The translations under genes were made by a program, and so were the position numbers. Shown piece after piece: positions 1-6,088 of a stretch of 9,538 nt of DNA. The notes under the pieces are model-generated. The model was not told the DNA's origin and did not search any database. It saw only the letters and a program-made list of their open reading frames with translations. The stretch comes from Chloroflexota bacterium (GTDB lineage Bacteria; Chloroflexota; Anaerolineae; B4-G1), in NCBI GenBank assembly GCA_003648125.1, contig QMOE01000051.1:1-9538 (forward strand), read 5' to 3'. Position 1 is the stretch's first letter, and every line of letters starts with the position of its first letter.

Positions 1-2
1 AT

Positions 3-60
3 GCGGCCAAGATGGCCGCGCTCCAATGACCGCGTTCCACGGCGCACAAAAAAATGACGG
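3..60. repeat. Dispersed palindromic repeat, copy A
   Basis: The copy starts with the inverted repeat GCGGCCA-AGA-TGGCCGC (3-19). It is followed at 27-39 by a 13-base block, ATGACCGCGTTCC, and a tail rich in A that ends in TGACG. A related copy lies at 5954-5996 with the same order of parts. The stem differs between copies at paired positions only, so base pairing is kept. This looks like a short intergenic palindromic repeat (REP- or MITE-like). The family name is unknown to me. Confidence 0.6.
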
Positions 61-93
61 ACACCCTCCGCGCCTACTAGCTCCAATATCCCA

Positions 94-122
94 TTGACGG
101 ATACACCGTTTTGCTTTATACT
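94..122 (+). promoter_or_regulatory. Sigma70-type promoter of the permease pair
   Basis: TTGACG (94-99) and TATACT (117-122) are separated by exactly 17 bases. Transcription is predicted to start at about 128-129, only 3-4 bases before the ATG at 132. That makes the transcript nearly leaderless and explains why no good ribosome binding site precedes this gene. Confidence 0.65.
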
Positions 123-131
123 TGGGCGGTT

Positions 132-1241
132 ATGTCTATCCGCCGGTTTATCAGCGTGCTCGTCAAAGAGTACCGCCACATCCTGCGCGAGCCGCGTACA
201 TTGTGGATGGTATTCCTCTCCCCCGCTCTGGTGCTCGTCGCCCTCTCCACCATCTTTGCCAGCGGCGGCGGACGGCTCAACCTGGCGCTGTGGGACGGGG
301 ATCGCACCCCGCTCTCGCGCCAGTTCGCCGCCACGCTCTCCGGCGACGACGATTTCTCCGTCGGCTATGTGTCTGACTATGATGAGATCGAAACGCTGCT
401 GGTGGCGCAGGGAGTAGACGCGGCCCTGATCATTCCCCCCGGTTTCGCCGAGACGGTCGGCGCGGGCGGCGCCGCTCCGGTGCAGGTCGTTCTAGACGGC
501 GTGGACACACTCGTCGCCGGACAAGCGACTGGTAGCCTGCTGGGGCACGCCGCCGATTTCGGGCTGGCGCTGAATCGCCAATTCTCACTGCCGCCGCTGC
601 CGATCAAGATTCGTTCCCAATCGGCCTACCTGCCCGGCGATGCTGAGCGGGAGAGCATGATCCCCGGCCTGATCCCGGTCGTCTTTTCCCTGCCGGTGAT
701 GGCGGCCGCCCTGGCGCTGGCCCGCGAGCGGGAGAGCGGGTCGCTGGAATCGCTCATCGCCACCCCCGTGCGCGGACTAGAGTACATCGGGGGCAAGCTG
801 GTCGCCTACGTCAGTGCCGCGCTGGTGGGTCTGCTGCCGGTCTGGCTGGTGGCGACGCTGCTGTTTCACGTTCCCTTCCGGGGCAACCCGTTGCTGCTCC
901 TGCTGTTGACGGCCGACTTTTTGCTCGCCAGCGTGGGAATGGCTCTCTTTATCGGCAACATGGTACGCAGCCAGCAGACCGCCACCATAGCCGCCCTCTT
1001 TATTTTCTTCGTCCCCGGCTTTTTCCTGACCGGCATGATGGATCCCATAGATACCACCGATCTGCTGGGCAGCGCCATCTCGTACATCCTACCGGCCACC
1101 CACTTTGTGACCATCTGCCGCGCCATCTTTCTCAAAGGAGCCACTCTGGCCGAGATGTGCCGCCCGGCAGTAGCTCTGCTGATCCTCTCCGCCGTCTGGG
1201 TGGGATTGGGTGCAATAACTTTTAAGAAACGAGTGCGTTAA
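132..1241 (+). CDS. ABC-2 type transporter permease (first of pair)
   Basis: This is an integral membrane subunit of an ABC export system of the ABC-2/YhhJ-YbhS type, 369 aa. An N-terminal membrane segment (about 26-44) is followed by a large extracytoplasmic domain (about 45-175). Five C-terminal membrane segments lie at about 180-200, 225-247, 254-278, 284-303 and 345-363. Between the first two of these is the cytoplasmic coupling motif RERESGSLESLIATPVR (198-214), typical of the family and thought to contact the ATPase. An in-frame TTG at 111 is an alternative start, but it overlaps the promoter, so ATG 132 is preferred. The stop overlaps the next start as TAATG, which implies translational coupling to the second permease. 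The substrate cannot be told from sequence. The partner ATPase is not in the window. Confidence 0.88.
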   Translation: MSIRRFISVLVKEYRHILREPRTLWMVFLSPALVLVALSTIFASGGGRLNLALWDGDRTPLSRQFAATLSGDDDFSVGYVSDYDEIETLLVAQGVDAALIIPPGFAETVGAGGAAPVQVVLDGVDTLVAGQATGSLLGHAADFGLALNRQFSLPPLPIKIRSQSAYLPGDAERESMIPGLIPVVFSLPVMAAALALARERESGSLESLIATPVRGLEYIGGKLVAYVSAALVGLLPVWLVATLLFHVPFRGNPLLLLLLTADFLLASVGMALFIGNMVRSQQTATIAALFIFFVPGFFLTGMMDPIDTTDLLGSAISYILPATHFVTICRAIFLKGATLAEMCRPAVALLILSAVWVGLGAITFKKRVR

Positions 1242-2485
1242 TGCAAGAAACGTTGAATCGTATCCGAGGATTGGCGATCAAGGAACTGTTGCAACTGAGC
1301 CGTGACAAGCTGCTGCTCCTGTTCGTGCTCCTGGCCCCGCTGTTAGAGCTGCTGCTGATGGGGAACCTGTCCGGCGGGGGGGTGCGAAACCTGCCGCTGG
1401 CCGTGGTTGACCTGGACCACAGCCGGGCCAGCCGCGAGTTGATCACCCGGTTGGGGCAGACGGACGAGTTGCTGGTCGGGATGTATAGCGATAACGTCTC
1501 TCAAGCGCGGGAGCAAATGCAGAGCGGCGCGATCAGTGCCATCGTCGTGGTGCCGCCCGGTTATGAGGAGGCGCTGACGGCTCCCCAACAGAGCGCCGAG
1601 GTGCAGGTGATCGCCGATGGCTCCAACCACCTGGTCTCCACCGCCGCCATCGGCACGGTCGAGAACGTGGCCGCCGAGATTGCCCAAGAGATCGCACCCG
1701 GCGCGGGGCCGGTGGACATGCGTTTCACGGCCCGCTTCAACGCCACGCTGGCAGGGCAGCCCGGCGCTATCACCATGATGCTGGGGCTGATCGTCTACCA
1801 GGTGACGCTGGTCATCGCCTCCCAGAGCTTTACCCGCGAGCGGGAGATGGGCACGCTGGAGCAACTGCGCGTCACGCCGCTGGGCCGGCTGGAACTGATG
1901 GCGGGCAAGGCCATCCCCACCCTGTTGGTGGGGATGGTGGATTGTCTGCTGATGACCGGGGTGGCCGTCGCCTGGTTCCACATCCCCGTGCGCGGTTCGT
2001 TGCCGCTTTTAATGCTGTTTACAATTCCATTTGTATTGACGCAGGTCGGCTGGGGCACACTCATCTCGCTGATCTCCCGCACACAGCAACAGGCGATGCT
2101 GTTCGTCTTTGCGCTGGCGATGTTGGAAGTGGCCTGCTCCGGCTTTTTAGTCCCGGCGAGCAGCCTGCCGGAAGTGATGCGCTGGCTCTCTTACATCTCG
2201 TCGGTGAAGCATTATATGGTGATATTGCGTGGGGTGCTGCTGCGCGGGGCTGGACTGGGTGTGCTGTGGAGGCCAGGACTATCGCTGGGCGGGATCGCGC
2301 TCGGCGTGGCGGCGCTGGCCTGGCTGCGACTCTGGTTAGGGCTTGATCCCGATTCGCTCAAACAGCGGCTACGCGCCTGGCGGCAGACATCCCGCCGCGA
2401 GCGGAGCCGCAGGCCTGTCGTCCGCAGGCAAAAACGGAGACTGGTCGCGGAACCGGTTTACGTGGATGTGCGCACCGAAGAGTAG
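1241..2485 (+). CDS. ABC-2 type transporter permease (second of pair)
   Basis: This second ABC-2 export permease, 414 aa, has the same plan as its upstream partner. A membrane segment lies at about 24-42, an extracytoplasmic domain at about 45-175, and membrane segments at about 176-196, 223-246, 254-277, 284-304 and 346-366. The coupling motif TREREMGTLEQLRVTPLGR spans 198-216. The pair probably forms a heterodimeric pore, as in YbhS/YbhR-type exporters (inference from shared gene order and family). There is no clear Shine-Dalgarno site; the ATG overlaps the previous stop by one base. The C-terminus is unusual: residues 367-414 form a cytoplasmic tail very rich in arginine (about 12 Arg between 376 and 400), followed by an acidic end. 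Confidence 0.88.
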   Translation: MQETLNRIRGLAIKELLQLSRDKLLLLFVLLAPLLELLLMGNLSGGGVRNLPLAVVDLDHSRASRELITRLGQTDELLVGMYSDNVSQAREQMQSGAISAIVVVPPGYEEALTAPQQSAEVQVIADGSNHLVSTAAIGTVENVAAEIAQEIAPGAGPVDMRFTARFNATLAGQPGAITMMLGLIVYQVTLVIASQSFTREREMGTLEQLRVTPLGRLELMAGKAIPTLLVGMVDCLLMTGVAVAWFHIPVRGSLPLLMLFTIPFVLTQVGWGTLISLISRTQQQAMLFVFALAMLEVACSGFLVPASSLPEVMRWLSYISSVKHYMVILRGVLLRGAGLGVLWRPGLSLGGIALGVAALAWLRLWLGLDPDSLKQRLRAWRQTSRRERSRRPVVRRQKRRLVAEPVYVDVRTEE

Positions 2486-2487
2486 GG

Positions 2488-2502
2488 CAAGTTGGCAACT
2501 TG
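2488..2502. repeat. Small inverted repeat after the permease stop
   Basis: CAAGTTG-G-CAACTTG is a perfect 7-base inverted repeat with a one-base centre, three bases after the permease stop codon. It has no following T-run, so it does not look like an intrinsic terminator. It may be an mRNA 3'-end stabilising structure or a fragment of a dispersed repeat. Confidence 0.4.
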
Positions 2503-2514
2503 TCACAGCCCAAG

Positions 2515-2542
2515 AAAAACGCCCCCAATCTCTGGGGGCGTT
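2515..2542 (-). terminator. Rho-independent terminator of dnaN
   Basis: Read on the minus strand, a perfect 10-bp stem (AACGCCCCCA and TGGGGGCGTT, 5-base loop) runs directly into a T-rich tract (TTTTTC), 21 bases beyond the dnaN stop. It lies between convergent genes. The same stem could also act on the permease transcript, but the T-run on that side is poor. Confidence 0.85.
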
Positions 2543-2563
2543 CGCTATTCTGGCCGGCGCGGG

Positions 2564-3697
2564 TTACCGCCCCAGATGCATCGGCATAATCACGTGGGTG
2601 AAATCCGCCTCGCCCACGGGCCGGATGACGCCGGGGCTGGATGAGGTGGTCGTGTCCAGCGCCACCTGGGGGCTGTCGGCCACCGAGAGTACGTCAATCA
2701 AGTATTTGACGTTGAAAGCGATCTCGATCTCTTCCCCCTCAATGCTGGCGTCCAACTCGCTCACGTCGTCGCCGGTCTCGGCTGAGGTGGCGGAGACTAC
2801 CATGTGACCGGGGGCTAGTTCGGAGCTGGGTTTGATGTGCAGCCGCCCGATGTGAGCCGCGTCACGGGCAAAGATGAGCGCCGTCTTGCATGCCTTTAAG
2901 AAGGCAGCCGTATCAACCACTGTGTGGGTGGTGAGATCACGGGGGATGATCTGCCGATAGTCCGGAAAGTTGCCGTCAATCAACTGCGAGACCAGCACAA
3001 TATCGGTGAGTTGGAAGATCACCTGGTTGCGTGTGGGGGTGATGGTGATGACGACTGGTTCTTTCTGGTCGCCGCTGATGCGGCTCAGTTCGACCAACGC
3101 CCTGGCGGGAACGATGATGCTGAATGGGTCGGCGATGGACTGGGGCAGCGGGAAAGTGCGCACCGAGAGGCGGAACCCATCGGCAGCGGCCAGTGTGAGT
3201 TGCGATTCCCCAAATTTGGCGAGCACACCGGTGAGGATGGGGCGGCTCTCGTCGGTGGCGGCGGCGAAGGCGACCTGCTGAGTCGCCGTGCGCAGCACGT
3301 CTGGCTCGATGGGGATGCCACCCTCCCCCTCCGGCACGGGCACGAGCGGGAATTCTTGGGCGTCAATGCCCTTGATGTTGGATTCGCTGCGTCCTGCGCG
3401 CAGGTTGAGCGTCTGCGTGCGGACGACCAACTCCATATCCACCTGTTCCGGCGGCAGCGCATTGACCAGATCAATGAGAGTGCGGGCTGGGACAGTGGTG
3501 GTTCCTTCTTCCTCCACCTTGGCCCCGATCCAACAGTTAATGCCCACCTCCAGGTTGGTGGCGGATAGTTTGAGTCGCCCGGCGTCGGTCGCCAGGAGCA
3601 CGTTACCCAGCACGGGGAGCGTGGAGCGAGGCGATACCGCGCGTCCGACTATGCCAAGTCCCTTGGCCAGATTTTCCTGCAGGCAGGAGATCTTCAT
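2564..3697 (-). CDS. dnaN: DNA polymerase III subunit beta (sliding clamp)
   Basis: The product is the ring-shaped processivity clamp that tethers the replicative polymerase and recruits repair and replication proteins to DNA, 377 aa, the usual length. The N-terminus MKISCLQENLAKGLGIVGRA, the segment RSTLPVLGNVLL (about 24-35), the middle-domain stretch AADGFRLSVRT and the C-terminal HVIMPMHLGR are all typical of the family. The end is close to the MPMRL end of the E. coli protein. ATG 3697 is chosen over an upstream in-frame ATG at 3829, because AGGAGG stands 8 bases before it and the promoter lies between the two. The gene stands alone: no dnaA, recF or gyrB flanks it, which is unusual for dnaN. 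A strong terminator follows. Confidence 0.96.
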   Translation of the reverse strand: MKISCLQENLAKGLGIVGRAVSPRSTLPVLGNVLLATDAGRLKLSATNLEVGINCWIGAKVEEEGTTTVPARTLIDLVNALPPEQVDMELVVRTQTLNLRAGRSESNIKGIDAQEFPLVPVPEGEGGIPIEPDVLRTATQQVAFAAATDESRPILTGVLAKFGESQLTLAAADGFRLSVRTFPLPQSIADPFSIIVPARALVELSRISGDQKEPVVITITPTRNQVIFQLTDIVLVSQLIDGNFPDYRQIIPRDLTTHTVVDTAAFLKACKTALIFARDAAHIGRLHIKPSSELAPGHMVVSATSAETGDDVSELDASIEGEEIEIAFNVKYLIDVLSVADSPQVALDTTTSSSPGVIRPVGEADFTHVIMPMHLGR

Positions 3698-3737
3698 TGT
3701 ATGCCCCTCCTTAAATTTTGATCGTTTGAGCAAGGTC

Positions 3738-3766
3738 AGTATACCCCAACTTTGCCCCCCGCACAA
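3738..3766 (-). promoter_or_regulatory. Probable dnaN promoter
   Basis: On the minus strand, TATACT (3743-3738) lies 17 bases downstream of TTGTGC (3766-3761), which is a weak -35. Transcription would start near 3731, giving a leader of about 34 bases before the dnaN ATG. Just upstream is a GC-rich hairpin (GCGGGC at 3769-3774 with GCCCGC at 3781-3786) at the end of the preceding gene. It has no T-run, so read-through from the upstream operon is also possible. Confidence 0.45.
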
Positions 3767-3788
3767 GCGCGGGCAACTAGGCCCGCCC

Positions 3789-4208
3789 CTACGCCTCAGC
3801 CTCGAGACCGGGGATTTCCAGGTGCACAACGTCTCCGTGGACGTTGACGATGGCGCGGAACTTGGTCATCCACAGGGCGGTGCGCAGTTCATCTACGTCC
3901 ACGTTGCCTGGCTCCAGGATACGGTCCATATTCTCAATGGCATGCTCAATGGCTGGGCGGGTGAACAGTTCCTCCTGGCCCAGCATTTGGATCATTCCCT
4001 CGACGATGACATCTTGCATGGGCAGGATATGTTCTTTCATCTGGGCTACGATCTGACGGTCCACGTGCTTGGCCTCGACGTGGCGCATAAAGTCTCCGTC
4101 GGGCACGGCGTAATGAGGAATCCTGCCGATGTAGACCTCTTTGACCGGTTGTCCCTCTTCGTTAAAGATCAGGTCAGTGAACAGTGCCCGGTGCGTTGCA
4201 TCGCTCAT
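3789..4208 (-). CDS. Conserved-looking hypothetical protein, 139 aa
   Basis: I do not recognise a family. The protein is soluble, acidic, and lacks a signal peptide or membrane segment. It has an N-terminal part that looks like beta strands (FTDLIFNEEGQPVKEVYIGR, about 10-29). A long mainly helical middle follows (about 38-100, with QIVAQMKEHILPMQDVIVEGM), then a C-terminal strand-like end (about 112-135). Translation is very well supported: AAGGAGGTG stands 5 bases before the ATG. The start overlaps the stop of the methyltransferase gene as ATGA, so the two are translationally coupled. It is last in a three-gene operon, so a role linked to that methyltransferase is plausible but only inferred. 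Confidence 0.75.
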   Translation of the reverse strand: MSDATHRALFTDLIFNEEGQPVKEVYIGRIPHYAVPDGDFMRHVEAKHVDRQIVAQMKEHILPMQDVIVEGMIQMLGQEELFTRPAIEHAIENMDRILEPGNVDVDELRTALWMTKFRAIVNVHGDVVHLEIPGLEAEA

Positions 4209-5128
4209 CTTGCACCTCCTTCGACCACCGTTTTGAAATCATAGATCCCATCGCGCACCGCAAAGCGCGCATCGCAACCGGCGCAAGAAAGCGCGTCCTT
4301 CTCATCGTGCAGATTGGTTGATCCGCAGAGCGGGCAGCGGAAAAAAACTCTTGGCGGTGCGGCCGACTTGTCGTTATCGGCGGCGCAGCGCACGAATACG
4401 CTGGGGGTCAGTTGCCACAGCGCTCCCGTGGGCTGGCACAGCCGGTCGAGCGATATGAGCAGGCCAGTGGGAAGCATCCGCTTGAGCAGCCCGGCCCTGA
4501 AATGGGATACTGTGCGCTGTTTTTGTACTCGCAGCCCGGTCTGGGCCAGCCGCTCCCGTATCCAGGCCGGGTGAAAGTCAAAGTTGAGTTTCACGAACTC
4601 GACCGGCTCCTTTTCAAAGGGGGACCAATCCTGTCGGCGCAGCAGGTAGCGCAGGATCGCCTTCAGGTTGCGTTTGTTGGCAAACTCGAGTAGGAGTGTG
4701 CCGCCAGGAGCGAGGGCTTGGGAGATGCCGTGCAGCACCGCCGGAGCGTCGGCGGCGTGGTGGAGCGCGCGCACTATGGTGACTGTATCAAAGAGGGCGG
4801 GGGCGAAAGGCAGCTTGTAAAAGTCGCCGATCACGTAGATGTAGCGGGGCCGCCCGCCGGGGCCGGTCGCGCCCCATAATTCCTGGGCTTGCCGCAGTTG
4901 TGAGAATGCATAATCGAAAAAGACCACCTCGTCGTAGCCGCTGTAGAGGGGAGCCAGCCGCCCGTAGCCCGCGCCGATCTCGACCAGGCGGCGGCCGGTG
5001 GGCGGCAGCAGGCGACGTATCGCCACTCGCTCGGCGCCGTCCTCGTACTCTCGTCCTTGTTCCCAGAACTCGGTGCGGTAAGCGGAACCTTCGTAGTCGC
5101 AGATGGGGGGCGTTTCTGGAGTCATCAT
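4205..5128 (-). CDS. SAM-dependent methyltransferase with C-terminal Trm112-like zinc ribbon
   Basis: A class I (Rossmann-fold) methyltransferase of 307 aa. Motif I is VEIGAGYGRL (49-58). The acidic residue expected after strand 2 is D72 in FFDYA. GDFYKLPFA (101-109) and FDTVTIVRALHH (113-124) follow, then PGGTLLLEFANKRN (141-154). The last 45 residues hold C265-P-L-C268 and C282-A-G-C285 with the ending FAVRDGIYDF, which resembles the Trm112/UPF0434-type zinc ribbon. In other organisms Trm112 is a separate small activator of methyltransferases; here it would be fused to its enzyme. The substrate is unknown. ATG 5128 overlaps the upstream stop as ATGA; a second ATG follows at once at 5125, and neither has a clear ribosome site, so coupling is likely. 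Confidence 0.85.
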   Translation of the reverse strand: MMTPETPPICDYEGSAYRTEFWEQGREYEDGAERVAIRRLLPPTGRRLVEIGAGYGRLAPLYSGYDEVVFFDYAFSQLRQAQELWGATGPGGRPRYIYVIGDFYKLPFAPALFDTVTIVRALHHAADAPAVLHGISQALAPGGTLLLEFANKRNLKAILRYLLRRQDWSPFEKEPVEFVKLNFDFHPAWIRERLAQTGLRVQKQRTVSHFRAGLLKRMLPTGLLISLDRLCQPTGALWQLTPSVFVRCAADNDKSAAPPRVFFRCPLCGSTNLHDEKDALSCAGCDARFAVRDGIYDFKTVVEGGAR

Positions 5129-5772
5129 TTTGAGCCGAGTTCTATTCCATCAGGTAGGCCATCAACCAGGTCTTGCACCGGGCGGAACACGGCCCGCAAG
5201 TCCTGCACTGCCGGGCCCAGCCCTGCCTCTCCCAGTTTGATGTAAACCGGAACGGTCATCGTGATAGGAACAGATTGGTCCACCGGCACATTCATATTCA
5301 CAGATATGGTCTTGCTGACCGGCACAGTCATATCCAGGTGAACCGGTAGAAGCATACCTTTTGGCAGAGAAAGCGTAACATCGCCGTTGATCTTGCCAAA
5401 GTTACCCAAGTCAAACTCGGTATGCACTCCATTGAGCCTTACTTCCTGTTGCAACACGACGTTTGTATCCTGCTCAATGTCCAACTCAAAGTCTATCGGC
5501 AATGACTGGCTAAGCGGCAGTGTGAACTTGATGTGGGCTAGCTCGCCTTCTATCGGAAGGGGAGTGTCAATCTCAGCTTCGCCTAGTTTGACAAAAGCGT
5601 CGTCCAGATCGCTCAACAGTGGTTCGAGCAGACCAGCTTTGAGGTCGAAGACAGCATGCAATGCCGGGATGCTCACCACGAGCAGGGAGACGACCAGGAT
5701 AAAGTTGACAGCGAACGAAAAGATGATGGCGACATCCCTAAAAGCATTCCAAAAGCGCCTTAACCGTTCCAT
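5125..5772 (-). CDS. Single-pass membrane-anchored protein with beta-type repeats
   Basis: A 215-aa protein of unknown function. A basic N-terminus (MERLRRFWNAFR) precedes one strong membrane segment (about 14-38) with no lipobox, so the rest is probably outside the cytoplasm. Residues about 80-115 and 130-178 alternate polar and hydrophobic residues and repeat with a period near 12: HLDMTVPVSKTI, SVNMNVPVDQSV, PITMTVPVYIKL. A KLGEA motif occurs on both sides of this region (62-66 and 179-183). The pattern suggests stacked beta strands. AAGGAGG stands 7 bases before the ATG. It is first in an operon with the methyltransferase and the 139-aa protein. Confidence 0.75.
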   Translation of the reverse strand: MERLRRFWNAFRDVAIIFSFAVNFILVVSLLVVSIPALHAVFDLKAGLLEPLLSDLDDAFVKLGEAEIDTPLPIEGELAHIKFTLPLSQSLPIDFELDIEQDTNVVLQQEVRLNGVHTEFDLGNFGKINGDVTLSLPKGMLLPVHLDMTVPVSKTISVNMNVPVDQSVPITMTVPVYIKLGEAGLGPAVQDLRAVFRPVQDLVDGLPDGIELGSK

Positions 5773-5807
5773 GTTATAGCCTCCTTGCGTCGGTAGAGCG
5801 ATAGATC

Positions 5808-5830
5808 AGCAGGTCAAGGGTTGACCTGCT
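5808..5830. promoter_or_regulatory. Perfect 10-bp-arm palindrome in the operon leader
   Basis: AGCAGGTCAA and TTGACCTGCT are exact inverted repeats separated by GGG, 36 bases upstream of the membrane-protein ATG. If the promoter at 5838-5866 is real, the palindrome spans about +1 to +23 of the transcript, a classic place for a repressor site. It could also form an RNA hairpin. No T-run follows on either strand, which argues against a terminator. Confidence 0.55.
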
Positions 5831-5837
5831 AATCATC

Positions 5838-5866
5838 ATATTATCATCATTGGGCAAAAAACGCAA
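5838..5866 (-). promoter_or_regulatory. Possible promoter of the methyltransferase operon
   Basis: On the minus strand TTGCGT (5866-5861) and TAATAT (5843-5838) are 17 bases apart. Both hexamers are weak matches. The AT-rich stretch also carries direct repeats of ATCATCAT (about 5832-5850). It is proposed mainly because the operon needs a promoter here and spacing is right. Confidence 0.35.
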
Positions 5867-5953
5867 CCCGGAGGAGATTGGCGGGGGCGCATCAATTTTT
5901 ACGTCTGGTAGTTGGTCTTGCTTGCGAGCGCGGGTGTTCCTGCTCTCATCTTT

Positions 5954-5996
5954 GCGGTCAAGATGACCGCGTTCCGTGGTGCGCAATAAAGTGACG
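5954..5996. repeat. Dispersed palindromic repeat, copy B
   Basis: GCGGTCA-AGA-TGACCGC (5954-5970) is a perfect 7-bp inverted repeat. The following bases read GTTCCGTGGTGCGCAATAAA and then GTGACG. The block ATGACCGCGTTCC (5963-5975) is identical to 27-39 of copy A. In copy A the same stem is built with C-G in place of T-A, showing that pairing is preserved between copies. Confidence 0.6.
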
Positions 5997-6088
5997 CACG
6001 CCCGAGGCTGGCTTTTCTTCCGATCAGGGACAATTATAGAGTGAGGGAAGATGCAAGTGAGGGCGGAGTGAAGCGTGATCGTCACGTT

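Larger units (their letters stand above)
5773..6088. other. Intergenic region between yhfC and the methyltransferase operon
   Basis: This 316-base stretch holds no convincing gene. A 103-codon minus-strand open frame here has no ribosome site or recognisable protein and runs through the palindromic repeat. The region contains the leader palindrome (5808-5830), a possible promoter (5838-5866), and repeat copy B (5954-5996). A minor palindrome CGTGA-TCG-TCACG lies near 6074-6086. I see no good intrinsic terminator for the yhfC operon. Confidence 0.6.

Noticed and set aside
1343..1981. 212-codon minus-strand open frame inside the second permease
   Set aside because: Shadow frame in GC-rich coding DNA; the His/Gln-rich product is typical of antisense frames.
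2343..2807. 154-codon open frame covering the permease 3' end and dnaN 3' end
   Set aside because: It crosses the terminator hairpin between two well-supported convergent genes and lacks a ribosome site.
3964..3972. GAACAGTTC as a possible LexA box
   Set aside because: The half-sites are one base apart rather than four, and it is inside a coding region.
3288..4244. 318-codon open frame on the + strand
   Set aside because: It runs antisense across dnaN, its promoter and the 139-aa gene, both of which have strong ribosome sites; the translation resembles no protein.
5774..6085. 103-codon minus-strand open frame in the intergenic region
   Set aside because: No ribosome site or domain; it passes through the palindromic repeat and the leader palindrome.
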